This document shows, in pieces, positions 53,345 to 61,815 of a stretch of DNA of 64,000 nucleotides. The position numbers and the translations under genes were made by a program. The notes beneath the pieces were generated by a model. It was given only the letters and a program-made list of their open reading frames with translations, ran no database searches and was not told the DNA's origin. The stretch is taken from contig JAPKMW010000002.1 in assembly GCA_026645575.1 (NCBI GenBank), positions 124,001-188,000 of the forward strand, written 5' to 3'. How positions within the stretch are numbered: position 1 is the stretch's first letter; each line of letters opens with the position of its first letter. The stretch comes from Caldilineaceae bacterium. Its GTDB lineage: Bacteria > Chloroflexota > Anaerolineae > Caldilineales > Caldilineaceae.

Positions 53345-53399
53345 GGTGATTGGATGATCGGTTATTTCGGCAAGCTCAATAACCAATCATCCAATCACC
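53345..53399. repeat. inverted repeat, 22-bp arms
   Basis: GGTGATTGGATGATCGGTTATT and its complement pair with one mismatch, loop 11 nt, built from a GATTGG unit, just after the PhyH stop. Confidence 0.7.
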
Positions 53400-53421
53400 T
53401 CTTTCCTAGAAAGAAATCACC

Positions 53422-54429
53422 ATGAAAGACATTGGCGTTGGCGTCATCGGCCTCGGCATGGGGCGCAATATGATCGCGGTGAATAGCGACCCGGCTTCTC
53501 GGCTGGAGGTGCGAGCGATTTGTGATACGAATCCTGCCTTGCTGGCCGAGGTGCAGAGCCAACAGCACATTGGCTTTGCCTCGCTGCATTATCAAGAAGT
53601 GCTGGAGCGGCCCGATATTCAAGTGGTCGGCATCTACTCGCCCGATCACCTCCATTTCGCCCAAATTGAGGCAGCAGCGCAGGCCGGCAAACATATCATC
53701 TGTACCAAACCGATGGTGGTGTCGCTGGAACAGGCGCAACGCACCGTCGAAGTAGTACGTCAGGCCGGCGTCAAATTTTTGGTCGGGCAGACCTGTCGTT
53801 TTATGCCGGCGTTTCAAGCCGCGAAAAAGCTCTTTGACGATGGCGACCTGGGCCGTCCGCTCTTTGCCGAGGCGCACTATGTCCATGATATGCGCCCGGT
53901 GCTGGATCGCACGCCGTGGCGGCATGAAGCGCCGCAGGACTTTCTTTATGGTGGCGCCTGCCATCCGATTGATCTGTTATGCTGGTTTTTGGGTGATGTG
54001 GAGGAAGTTTTCGTCTATGCCTCGTGCAGTGGCTTTAATCTCCCCTATCCGACAGACAAGCATGATAACTTCCTCATCAATCTACGCTTTCAATCTGGTG
54101 TGATTGCGCGTGTGCTGGCCGTCTTTGGCCTGGTCGAGCCGCCGTTGCCCATGTTGGGTCTGGGCATCTATGGTGACAAGGGGTCGATGATCAACGAAAA
54201 AGTGGTGCTGGACAAAATCGACGGCAAGCCCACGCTTGAGCTAAAATTTCCCCGTGAAGCCGGTCACGGGCGCGAGGTTTGGCGCTACATGCGCCACTTT
54301 GAGGAGTGTATCGTGCAAAACAAACGCCCCTTGATCGATGAAGTGGCCGGCGCCAAAGTCATCGCCACGGCTGCCGCCTGCTGGGAATCAATCCGCACCG
54401 GGTTGCCGGCCAAGGTGGCAACGATATAA
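53422..54429 (+). CDS. Gfo/Idh/MocA-family oxidoreductase
   Basis: 335 residues. Rossmann motif VGVIGLGMGRNM; the signature EKP is CTKPMVVS here, keeping the catalytic Lys but losing the Glu. The C-terminal domain contains GGACHPIDLLCWFLG. An NAD(P)-dependent sugar/inositol-type dehydrogenase. Followed by a CTTCCGGGAAG palindrome. Confidence 0.91.
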   Translation: MKDIGVGVIGLGMGRNMIAVNSDPASRLEVRAICDTNPALLAEVQSQQHIGFASLHYQEVLERPDIQVVGIYSPDHLHFAQIEAAAQAGKHIICTKPMVVSLEQAQRTVEVVRQAGVKFLVGQTCRFMPAFQAAKKLFDDGDLGRPLFAEAHYVHDMRPVLDRTPWRHEAPQDFLYGGACHPIDLLCWFLGDVEEVFVYASCSGFNLPYPTDKHDNFLINLRFQSGVIARVLAVFGLVEPPLPMLGLGIYGDKGSMINEKVVLDKIDGKPTLELKFPREAGHGREVWRYMRHFEECIVQNKRPLIDEVAGAKVIATAAACWESIRTGLPAKVATI

Positions 54430-54450
54430 TATCAGGTCAATCGGATCGGC

Positions 54451-54559
54451 AAGGTTGCCCCGCAAATCTTCCGGGAAGATTGAGCCGGACGATCCTGTCG
54501 AGCGAACCGATCTTCCCGGAAGATGGTTGGCAAGTCCCAGAGTTCTGAGTGAGCCATAA
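54451..54559. repeat. CTTCCGGGAAG palindrome, loop orientation B
   Basis: Arms around CAAATCTTCCGGGAAGAT and ATCTTCCCGGAAGATGG enclose a loop with CCGGACGATCCTGTC, the reverse complement of the loop at 35399-35502. The shared downstream flank ends GAGCCATAA (54551-54559). Confidence 0.75.
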
Positions 54560-54610
54560 GACCTACAGATCATGATTGTACAGGTCAAATTTGTTTAAGG
54601 GAGGAACCCT

Positions 54611-55549
54611 ATGTTGATTGCCATGACGGAGCAACAGAAGCATGACTTTGACGAAAAAGGCTACGTTCTGCTCGAAAACTTCTTCACCCACGATGAGTTG
54701 GATCGGCTGCTTGACGCGACGGAAGAGGTAGCGGCCAGGGTTCGTCAAACCAAAGGGCTGGGGCCAAACGATCCTTTTGCCATTCGTAATGCCCTGGCCC
54801 ATCACGATGCCTATCTCGACCTGATCGACCATCCGCGTATGTTGCCATTGGTGGTGGACGCCATTGGTTGGAACATTCAGATTCGCACCACCCATCTCGA
54901 TTACCGCCCACCCTACCCCAAGGAGATGGAAGCCGGCGCGATTGGCACCGGCAAGGGGGCTGATCACAAAGCCGGTTATCGTAACGTTCTCTGGCACCCT
55001 GACCTGGCGAACCTCTTTGAACCGACATCGCTGGATGGTCGCTTGCCTTTCATGGAACTCAAGGTTTTCTACGTCCTTTCCGATCTCACCGAATCGAACA
55101 GCGGCAATTTGTGGATCGTGCCAGGTAGCCATAAACGCACGCCCCAGGAATTGCGCGATATGGATTACCAGGTTCCTGACGCCGAGGCAGTGGAACTACG
55201 TTTGCCGCCGGGAGCGGCCATGATCTGGCGCACGGCGGCCTGGCACTGTGTCGGACCGAACCTGTCACAGAAGACGCGCAAAATCATGCACATTGGCTAT
55301 CACCACCGCTGGATGCGCCCCACCGACTACTTGCAGCAGGATCCGGCCCTGATCGCCCGCTGTTCACCGATCCGGCAGCAACTGTTGGGCGCCTTGCCCA
55401 GTGGCGGCAACCCCCTCGGTGAGGACGCCGATTTTCATCCCTCCTCCCAGTATTGGCTCACGCAGAATCGGGAGGATGTCCCGTTGCGCGCCTGGTATGA
55501 GGCGCGTGTCACGACGAATGGAGCCGTGAAGGAAACAATGCACCTGTAA
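54611..55549 (+). CDS. PhyH-family Fe(II)/2-oxoglutarate dioxygenase
   Basis: 312 residues. H-P-D in LWHPDLANLF, distal His in AAWHCVGPN, and PGSHKRTPQEL. GGGAGG lies 6 nt before the ATG. The N-terminal helix AMTEQQKHDFDEKGYVLLENFF is standard. It carries a longer insert before the HxD strand than the other members here. Convergent with the ParA-like gene, whose stop is 2 nt away. Confidence 0.92.
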   Translation: MLIAMTEQQKHDFDEKGYVLLENFFTHDELDRLLDATEEVAARVRQTKGLGPNDPFAIRNALAHHDAYLDLIDHPRMLPLVVDAIGWNIQIRTTHLDYRPPYPKEMEAGAIGTGKGADHKAGYRNVLWHPDLANLFEPTSLDGRLPFMELKVFYVLSDLTESNSGNLWIVPGSHKRTPQELRDMDYQVPDAEAVELRLPPGAAMIWRTAAWHCVGPNLSQKTRKIMHIGYHHRWMRPTDYLQQDPALIARCSPIRQQLLGALPSGGNPLGEDADFHPSSQYWLTQNREDVPLRAWYEARVTTNGAVKETMHL

Positions 55550-55551
55550 TG

Positions 55552-56562
55552 CTATTGCTCGCGACTTGCGATCCGTTGTAAAATCTGGCGCGCCAGTGTC
55601 TGGAAATCTAGATACGCATCGCGCACCGCCAGCGCATGGCTACCAATCGCGCCATCGGCGACAGTCAGGAGAAAAATCGGTTTACGCGCTTCTTGCCCCA
55701 GTGGGATGAGGCTGCGATAATGTTTGAGGGTTGCGAGGCAGTAGGGGTCATCGACTGGGCGCATTCCTGTCGGGGGATTAGGGTCATTGAGTAATGTTCG
55801 TCGATATTCAGCCGGAATGCGATTGATCCAACGATCATATGCTTGCACAGGTCGGTTAAGGCGAATGCTATGTTGTTGAACAATATAACCTGCTGGCTGC
55901 ATACGCCCTTGCGGTAGGGCAAAGGCGGGCTGTGGCCAGTGGGCCAGCCGTCTCTGCCATTCGTCTCGCCAACGGCGGAGGGTTGGGCCAAGGTTTTGTA
56001 GCCCCTGCAAAGAAAAGAGATCGGCGCCCAAGGGAACAATGATCGAATCGGAAGCAATTAAGGCAGATCGATTAATGGCGCCCAGATTCGGACCAACATC
56101 GACTAAGATCAATTCAGCATCCATCGCCTGGGCGCCTAACTGCATCACTTGCCAGAAAGCCGTCAAAACGCGAAACGGGCGATAGGCATTCGCACTCCCA
56201 AGACTATTAGGCCACTCCACGGAAAGCTGGTCTTCAAAGCCAGTAAGGGCCAGATCGCCTGGCAGCAGCGCGATATCCGATGTAATGAATTTGAGGTGTG
56301 GGGGGCGCAGGTCACCAACTTCGGTTAATGGTTGGATGCAACGATAGATCGTCGATGGTTCAGGGTATCTACCGTCATTTGTCCAAATTGCAATCAACTC
56401 ATCTTCTGTGAGAAAAGCTGCGGTCAAATTGGCTTGCGGGTCAAGATCACAAACGAGAACGCGATGGCCTAACTCGCTCAACATCCAAGCTAAATGATAG
56501 ACGAGCGATGTTTTCCCGACCCCGCCCTTGTTGTTGAAAAAGGTTAACGTTGGAATATTCAT
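55552..56562 (-). CDS. ParA/Soj-like P-loop ATPase
   Basis: 336 residues. Deviant Walker A KGGVGKTS (residues 12-19), switch I LVCDLDPQANLTA and Walker B LILVDVGPNLG. Dimerises on ATP and often binds DNA. The ATG overlaps the stop of the AlbA-type gene (ATGA), so the two are translationally coupled. No ParB and no parS-like site are visible, so plasmid or chromosome segregation is not supported. Members paired with a regulator can act in defence or signalling. The C-terminal 100 residues are unrecognised. Confidence 0.88.
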   Translation of the reverse strand: MNIPTLTFFNNKGGVGKTSLVYHLAWMLSELGHRVLVCDLDPQANLTAAFLTEDELIAIWTNDGRYPEPSTIYRCIQPLTEVGDLRPPHLKFITSDIALLPGDLALTGFEDQLSVEWPNSLGSANAYRPFRVLTAFWQVMQLGAQAMDAELILVDVGPNLGAINRSALIASDSIIVPLGADLFSLQGLQNLGPTLRRWRDEWQRRLAHWPQPAFALPQGRMQPAGYIVQQHSIRLNRPVQAYDRWINRIPAEYRRTLLNDPNPPTGMRPVDDPYCLATLKHYRSLIPLGQEARKPIFLLTVADGAIGSHALAVRDAYLDFQTLARQILQRIASREQ

Positions 56563-57773
56563 GATGGGCTTCGACTCAAGATACGACACAACACGGTTTG
56601 CGCTGTGACCTGAAAAATCGGTTCTGGGTGGCCGTTCTTACGCAATTCGGCTCGTGCAATTTGAATGCCAAAGCCAAAGCGCTGGACAAAGCCTAATACC
56701 CGCATCGCTTCTGCTACATTGGGGTTGCGATAGTCAGTCACACCAGGCATCCCAAAATTTTCAGACGTCACCGTGCCAAAAGGACCGCCAGGGCTAATAA
56801 TCTCAATCCGGTCGTGAAACCAATAAACACGGGTCGGTGTATTGGTCGCTTCATAGGTGCGGTGCATCAAGGCATTGCGCGTGAGTTGTTGTAAGGCTAC
56901 GGCAGGATAAGTCGCTAGGCGCTGTTCCGTGGCCCTAGAAGTAAAATCCACAGCAACCCGATTGTGAGCGGCGAGTTTCTCGTCTAACTGGCGAATGATC
57001 TGCGCTAACGGGCCGTCGAGGAGCGCATTATCAATCACAGGGTCCGACCATTCTATGCCATTGATGCGGACAAACTCAACATAGGCGCCGGGCAAAAAAT
57101 CGCGCGTCCGCACGCCCAACGTTAGAAGACCAACCACAGTCGGCGTAGGGCTGTTGGCGGCGGCAACCATTTTCGTGGCGGCCAATCGTTGTTCATAGGT
57201 TCGTTCATTGGCGGCCAAAATGTCAGGGGCAAACGCTGAGGGCAAATATTCCTCTTCAAAGAACCGACGGTTGAGATCCGCAAGCATTGCTGAAGGCACG
57301 GGCTGTGCATCAAAGGGTAGATCACGGAAACGCCGTTTTTCGTTCAAAATGCGTTCATCTTGTGCTGTCGCAATTCCACGGCGCGGACCAATCCGAATAT
57401 AGATGCGACCACGGTACCGCACCGGCGGTGAATCCGCCGGGTGCACAAGAATCACGGCAACAGCTACCCCGAACAGAACCCGTTTCGCCACCGTAATGGT
57501 TGGTGGTGGTAAAATATTGCCATCGGTCTTAATATCGGCTAATTGGGTCAGCAGTTCATCGGTAATGGACAAACCCGCCGGCGCCCCTTGGTCGGTTGCC
57601 CCGATCAAGATGACGCCAGCCTGTTGATAATTAGGCAAGTCATTGGCAAAGGCGCACACCGTTTCGCGTACCTTTTGTGGTGCATCCCCCTTGAACGATT
57701 CTTTGCGTTCGACGCGATCAGATTCAAGGTCGGTGAGCATCGCTTCTAATTCTGTGTCGGTATAATTCAACAT
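56559..57773 (-). CDS. AlbA/Schlafen-like DNA-binding protein with HATPase_c_4 domain
   Basis: 404 residues. The N-terminal AlbA_2/SLFN-like domain (residues about 10-125) shows ERKESFKG, CAFANDLPNYQQAGVILIGA and PADSPPVRYRGRIYIRIGPR. The C-terminal HATPase_c_4 region has QQLTRNALMHRTYEATNTP and RIEIISPGGPFGTV, and ends with a winged-helix-like tail (FGFGIQIARAELRKNG). The family is a putative transcriptional regulator or nucleic-acid-acting protein. Overlaps the ParA-like gene by 4 nt. Promoter not clear. Confidence 0.88.
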   Translation of the reverse strand: MLNYTDTELEAMLTDLESDRVERKESFKGDAPQKVRETVCAFANDLPNYQQAGVILIGATDQGAPAGLSITDELLTQLADIKTDGNILPPPTITVAKRVLFGVAVAVILVHPADSPPVRYRGRIYIRIGPRRGIATAQDERILNEKRRFRDLPFDAQPVPSAMLADLNRRFFEEEYLPSAFAPDILAANERTYEQRLAATKMVAAANSPTPTVVGLLTLGVRTRDFLPGAYVEFVRINGIEWSDPVIDNALLDGPLAQIIRQLDEKLAAHNRVAVDFTSRATEQRLATYPAVALQQLTRNALMHRTYEATNTPTRVYWFHDRIEIISPGGPFGTVTSENFGMPGVTDYRNPNVAEAMRVLGFVQRFGFGIQIARAELRKNGHPEPIFQVTAQTVLCRILSRSPS

Positions 57774-57872
57774 AGGTGGTACCCTGGGGTTACTAGACTG
57801 GCAGAACCCAACTTACACTCCATGATTGATCATGAGTATAGCATAAAAACAGAAATTCAAAGGGAAAGTATC

Positions 57873-58976
57873 ATGACCAAAACGATCAAAGTCGCCTTTT
57901 CCGGCGCACGTCGTTCCAGCTCTTTTTTCCGCGCCTTTCAAGCCCACCCAGAGACAGAGGTGGTTGCCCTTTGCGATCCCCATGAGGAAACCCTGGCGGA
58001 AGCGGGCAAGGCCACCGGCATCAGCCAACTCTTTACCGTCTATGAACGCATGTTGGACAAAGCCAAACCGGATGTGGTGGTGGTGGCGTCGCCCATGCAC
58101 TATCACGCCGCCCAGTCGATTGCCGCGCTGCAACGGGATATTCATGTGTTGAGTGAAGTCACGGCCACCGTGGGGATCGACGAATCGCGCTGGTTGGTGC
58201 AAGCCACCAAGGCCAGCAAGGCGATCTACATGATGGCCGAAAACTACATCTACATGAAGCCCAACGTGCTGGTGCAGGCGATGGTCGAGGCTGGTCTCTT
58301 TGGCGAGACCTATTATGCTGAGGGCGAATATATCCACGAACTCTCGGTGCTGCATCACACGCCGGAAGGCAAGCCAACCTGGCGCTACTACTGGCAGGTG
58401 GGCGTCAATGGCTGCACCTATCCGACCCACAGTCTCGGCCCCTGCTTGCAATGGATCAAGGAACGCCCGACGCGCATCAGTTGTGTCGGCACCGGCGTCT
58501 GGACTGATCCGGAACACGCCATGGAAGATACGGTGCTGCTCCTCTGCAAAACGGCCACCGAAAAGTTAATGCGCGTGCGCGTCGATATGCTCTCAAAGCG
58601 CCCCCATTCGATGACCAACTACACTTTGCAAGGCACCAAAGGCGCCTATGAAAGCCCGCGCCGCAAGGGCGAAGGCCACTGGGTCTGGTTGGAAGATTAT
58701 TGCAAAGACCCCAACGAGTGGGTGCCGCTCTCCCAATTTGAAGCCGAGTTCCTCCCTGACATCTGGCGTAACCCGCCGCCGGAAGCGCTCTCCGCCGGTC
58801 ATGGTGGCGGCGACTACTTTGAAGTGATGGATTTTGTCGATGCCGTGCAAGGGCGCAAACCACCCCGCATCGGCATCCACGAGGCAATGGACATGACGCT
58901 GCCTGGTCTGGTCAGCCAGGAGTCGATCCGGCGAGGCGGCGAGTGGTTGCCGGTGCCGGATTCGCGGGAATGGTGA
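57873..58976 (+). CDS. Gfo/Idh/MocA-family protein lacking the EKP lysine
   Basis: 367 residues. A Rossmann-like start (VAFSGARRSSSFFRAFQAHP, EVVALCDPHEET) is followed at the usual EKP position by VLSEVTATVGI, so the catalytic Lys is missing. C-terminal motifs NGCTYPTHSLGPCLQWI and GTKGAYESPRRKG are intact. It may bind NAD without oxidising, or use another residue. AAAGGGAAAG lies before ATG 57873; an earlier in-frame ATG lacks a site. Followed by a perfect 26-bp palindrome and an SDR gene. Confidence 0.87.
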   Translation: MTKTIKVAFSGARRSSSFFRAFQAHPETEVVALCDPHEETLAEAGKATGISQLFTVYERMLDKAKPDVVVVASPMHYHAAQSIAALQRDIHVLSEVTATVGIDESRWLVQATKASKAIYMMAENYIYMKPNVLVQAMVEAGLFGETYYAEGEYIHELSVLHHTPEGKPTWRYYWQVGVNGCTYPTHSLGPCLQWIKERPTRISCVGTGVWTDPEHAMEDTVLLLCKTATEKLMRVRVDMLSKRPHSMTNYTLQGTKGAYESPRRKGEGHWVWLEDYCKDPNEWVPLSQFEAEFLPDIWRNPPPEALSAGHGGGDYFEVMDFVDAVQGRKPPRIGIHEAMDMTLPGLVSQESIRRGGEWLPVPDSREW

Positions 58977-59119
58977 TTCGTGTTGCGTGTTGCGTGAACT
59001 GTGGTCAAGTTTCTGCGCGCCTGCTGGCTAGGGCTTAGGCAAAAGTTCAGCCGATCCGTATAATTCTTGGTTGCAAATCGATTTATCATGACGGTTCACG
59101 CAACACGCAACACGAATCA
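58974..59119. repeat. inverted repeat, perfect 26-bp arms with a 94-bp spacer
   Basis: Arms 58974-58999 and 59094-59119, made of GTGTTGC units, are exact complements. The left arm contains the preceding stop codon. The spacer includes a consensus-like TATAAT (59059-59064). Ends 23 nt before the SDR start. Confidence 0.8.
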
Positions 59120-59142
59120 CACATCAACAGAGGAGCAAATCC

Positions 59143-59898
59143 ATGCAACGGTTTGTCGATGAAGTCGCCATTGTTACGGGGGCGGGCAATGGCATTGGGA
59201 AAGCCACAGCGCTACGGTTGGCGAGTGAAGGCGCAAGGATGGTCGTGGCCGATTTGGATGAATCAGCCGCCCAACAAACAGTCGAAGAAATTAACGCGGC
59301 CGGTGGGCAGGCAATGGCCGTGACGGTTGATGTGACCACTCGCACATCGGTCGAAGCAATGGTCGCAACCGTGTTGGCGCGCTATGGGCAGGTGGATGTC
59401 CTTTGTAACATTGCCGGCATTGCCGTCGGCGAACCTTTTCTGGACGTAACCGATAAAAACTGGCAGCGCACGCTCGATGTCAACCTGACTGGCGTCTTTC
59501 TCTGCTCCCAGGTGGTGGCGCGCCAGATGGTCGAAAAAGGCATTGCCGGACGCATTGTCCACATGGCTTCGACCAATGGTCTGGTGGGCGAAGCCAACCT
59601 GTCCCATTACAACGCCTCCAAGTTTGGCGTCGTCGGTCTGACGATGACAATGGCGATTGACCTGGCGCCTTATAACATTCGGGTCAACAGCGTCTGTCCC
59701 GGTTTGATCAAAACGCGGCTGACGGCCCGTAGTCGTAATGACCCCACTTGGACAGGCGAATATCTCAAAAAGATTCCGCTTAACCGCTTTGGCGAACCCG
59801 AAGAAGTGGCGGCGGCAGTGGCCTTTCTCGCTTCTAAAGATTCCGGTTTTATCACTGGTCACCAACTCGTGATCGACGGCGGCCAGTTGACTTTCTAA
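59143..59898 (+). CDS. short-chain dehydrogenase/reductase
   Basis: 251 residues. TGAGNGIG cofactor motif (11-18), CNIAGIA for NNAG, catalytic Ser in MASTNG, YxxxK in YNASKFG, DGGQLTF end. ADLDES suggests NAD. AGAGGAG lies 8 nt before the ATG. Follows a Gfo/Idh-like gene, consistent with oxidation of a sugar-derived alcohol. Convergent with the AAA/PD-(D/E)XK gene. Confidence 0.93.
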   Translation: MQRFVDEVAIVTGAGNGIGKATALRLASEGARMVVADLDESAAQQTVEEINAAGGQAMAVTVDVTTRTSVEAMVATVLARYGQVDVLCNIAGIAVGEPFLDVTDKNWQRTLDVNLTGVFLCSQVVARQMVEKGIAGRIVHMASTNGLVGEANLSHYNASKFGVVGLTMTMAIDLAPYNIRVNSVCPGLIKTRLTARSRNDPTWTGEYLKKIPLNRFGEPEEVAAAVAFLASKDSGFITGHQLVIDGGQLTF

Positions 59899-59903
59899 TC
59901 ATC

Positions 59904-59936
59904 AATTGGTCTATACCTCGGCGGCATAGACCAATT
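59904..59936. terminator. shared hairpin between convergent genes
   Basis: AATTGGTCTAT and ATAGACCAATT enclose an 11-nt loop and overlap the stop of the minus-strand gene; a bidirectional terminator is plausible. Confidence 0.55.
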
Positions 59937-61704
59937 CCCAGCCTTTGTAGATCAGCGCCAGCTTTTTCATGGTCACCTGCTGCGCTACCTGGGCGATACG
60001 AGCATCCTGGGCATATTGGTGTAGCTGGCCCTCCGCTTCGGCCTTTTCCCGATCCAGAGATTGGTCAAAGTCGCGTTTGTTGAACTGACTTTCGGAAATA
60101 TATTCCAGTTCAATCAAATAACCATACTTGACGCCAGGGTAACGGGCCAGAAACGGTTCCAGGTAGAGATCGACAAACCCGCCCCCCATCTCCCGCTCCG
60201 ACCAGGTGAGAAAGTTGTGGGTCACATTGAGATAAGCAATAAGAAAGCCCTGAATTACCTTTTCGCCATGCAAATGGTCGCGTACCGAGGCTTGCTGTTG
60301 GATCTGTTCATTGAGATAATCGAAAAAGGGACGCCAGTCGCCGCGATAGGCCATGTCACGCAACAGACCATTCAGCCGCCAGATGTCCAATTTGAAGACA
60401 TCGACATCTTCCAAGGCGCTACGGATATAGCCATACATCAGATCTTTCACCGTGCGATTGGGAATGCGCAATAACGGCTCCTCATCGGCGGCCCCGGCCA
60501 TGGAGAGCAGCCCAAAGTAATAGAGCAACGAGATGAAATTCTCGCGATGCAATAAGTGTTCGAGCGGAAAGCTGGCATGAATGGGCGAAACCGTTTCCCC
60601 CTCTTCGATAATGGTGCGTAACAAGCTGAAGTTGCTATTTAGCGTTGCCGGCGTGTCGCGGCCTAATCGTTGGTCAATCGCCATGAGGTGGCGCAATTTT
60701 GTATAATCAATCCGAATATTATCATCGATCAAACGGAGCGGCGCCCCATCATCGGCCTCGGTGCGGAGCAGAAAGTACAACACCATATCTGAATTGTACA
60801 TAGAGGTTGTTGCCCGTTGCCCAAAACGATAGTTATTGTACCAGAGTTGCATCAACGCCAAGGATGCGTCAACCCCTAGCGGTAAACGACCATAGCTCTG
60901 GTACGCGGTGAGCATCGTTTGTACTTCTGTCTCGGTAAAGCCAATCATCTCATTAAACTGGCTGTCGATGCTAATATTCGCACCAATGTTGAAACCGCTA
61001 GTGACATCATCCATCGTTACTGGAGAAACGCCAGTGATAAACAGGCGTGTTAGCCCCGCGATCTGACCACTGGTGGCGCCTTTCAGCATGTTGAAAAAGT
61101 AGCGAAAGAAGCCGCTGCCGTGGGTCAGATTGTGATAGGCTCCCTGTCCGTCGGTGGTCAGGATCGTATTGGTAAAGTTGTCATACTCGTCAATCAACAA
61201 GTAGATCTTTAGTTGCCGCCTGGCCGCTTGATAAAAGAGCCGTTGTAGCTTATCTGCAACATTTGCGCCGGCTTGAATGTACTCCACGCTTTCCGCGTTA
61301 AAAAAACGCTCATAACGTTGCAGAAAGTCGTTGATCTCATTGCTTCCTGTCGATTCAAACGACGCTTCCACTTTACTAAGCGCCGGGTTGACCAGGGCAA
61401 AGTTGAAAAAGAGGATCAAATAGCTGTTATGATCCGGCGTCGGGTTTTGCCCGATATAAGTATCGCCAAATAAGAGCTCAAAATTGTCCGCCCGGTTGAC
61501 ATCATAGTAGTGTTGCAGAACCGAGAGCCAGAGCGACTTGCCAAAGCGCCGCGGGCGGATGCAGAAGAGATAAAGCGGCGCCGCCTCAATCCGCGGGATG
61601 TAATGGGTCTTGTCGACATAGTACCCATTCTCGCGGCGCAGACGGCCATAGTCGGCGATGCCGTAGGGAATCCGTTTGGCTTGAATCTGGGTTGGGTTGT
61701 TCAT
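59911..61704 (-). CDS. AAA-like ATPase with C-terminal PD-(D/E)XK domain (AAA-ATPase_like/DUF1703)
   Basis: 597 residues. The N-terminal AAA-like domain starts IPYGIADYGRLRRENGYYVDKT with P-loop RPRRFGKSL (50-58), and continues with IYLLIDEYDNFTN (Walker B) and FITGVSPV. The C-terminal nuclease-like domain has D512 (FVDLYLEP) and IELEY (531-535), where the usual motif is ELKY, so the catalytic Lys is Glu. The family is abundant in gut and environmental bacteria; function unknown, nuclease suspected. ATG 61704 is preferred, with AGGAG about 11 nt upstream. Confidence 0.85.
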   Translation of the reverse strand: MNNPTQIQAKRIPYGIADYGRLRRENGYYVDKTHYIPRIEAAPLYLFCIRPRRFGKSLWLSVLQHYYDVNRADNFELLFGDTYIGQNPTPDHNSYLILFFNFALVNPALSKVEASFESTGSNEINDFLQRYERFFNAESVEYIQAGANVADKLQRLFYQAARRQLKIYLLIDEYDNFTNTILTTDGQGAYHNLTHGSGFFRYFFNMLKGATSGQIAGLTRLFITGVSPVTMDDVTSGFNIGANISIDSQFNEMIGFTETEVQTMLTAYQSYGRLPLGVDASLALMQLWYNNYRFGQRATTSMYNSDMVLYFLLRTEADDGAPLRLIDDNIRIDYTKLRHLMAIDQRLGRDTPATLNSNFSLLRTIIEEGETVSPIHASFPLEHLLHRENFISLLYYFGLLSMAGAADEEPLLRIPNRTVKDLMYGYIRSALEDVDVFKLDIWRLNGLLRDMAYRGDWRPFFDYLNEQIQQQASVRDHLHGEKVIQGFLIAYLNVTHNFLTWSEREMGGGFVDLYLEPFLARYPGVKYGYLIELEYISESQFNKRDFDQSLDREKAEAEGQLHQYAQDARIAQVAQQVTMKKLALIYKGWELVYAAEV

Positions 61705-61815
61705 CGGCTCACGCGCTCCTTCTGCCATTATCGCATTCATGTCGCCATTATACCACATTGCGCGTTGACACCACCCAGCGCTGCGGGGTTCATGTGGCAC
61801 GCCATTCACCTAATA

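Noticed and set aside
55552..56562. Chromosome or plasmid partition locus
   Set aside because: ParA-like ATPase but no ParB and no repeated parS-like sites; the partner is an AlbA-type protein.
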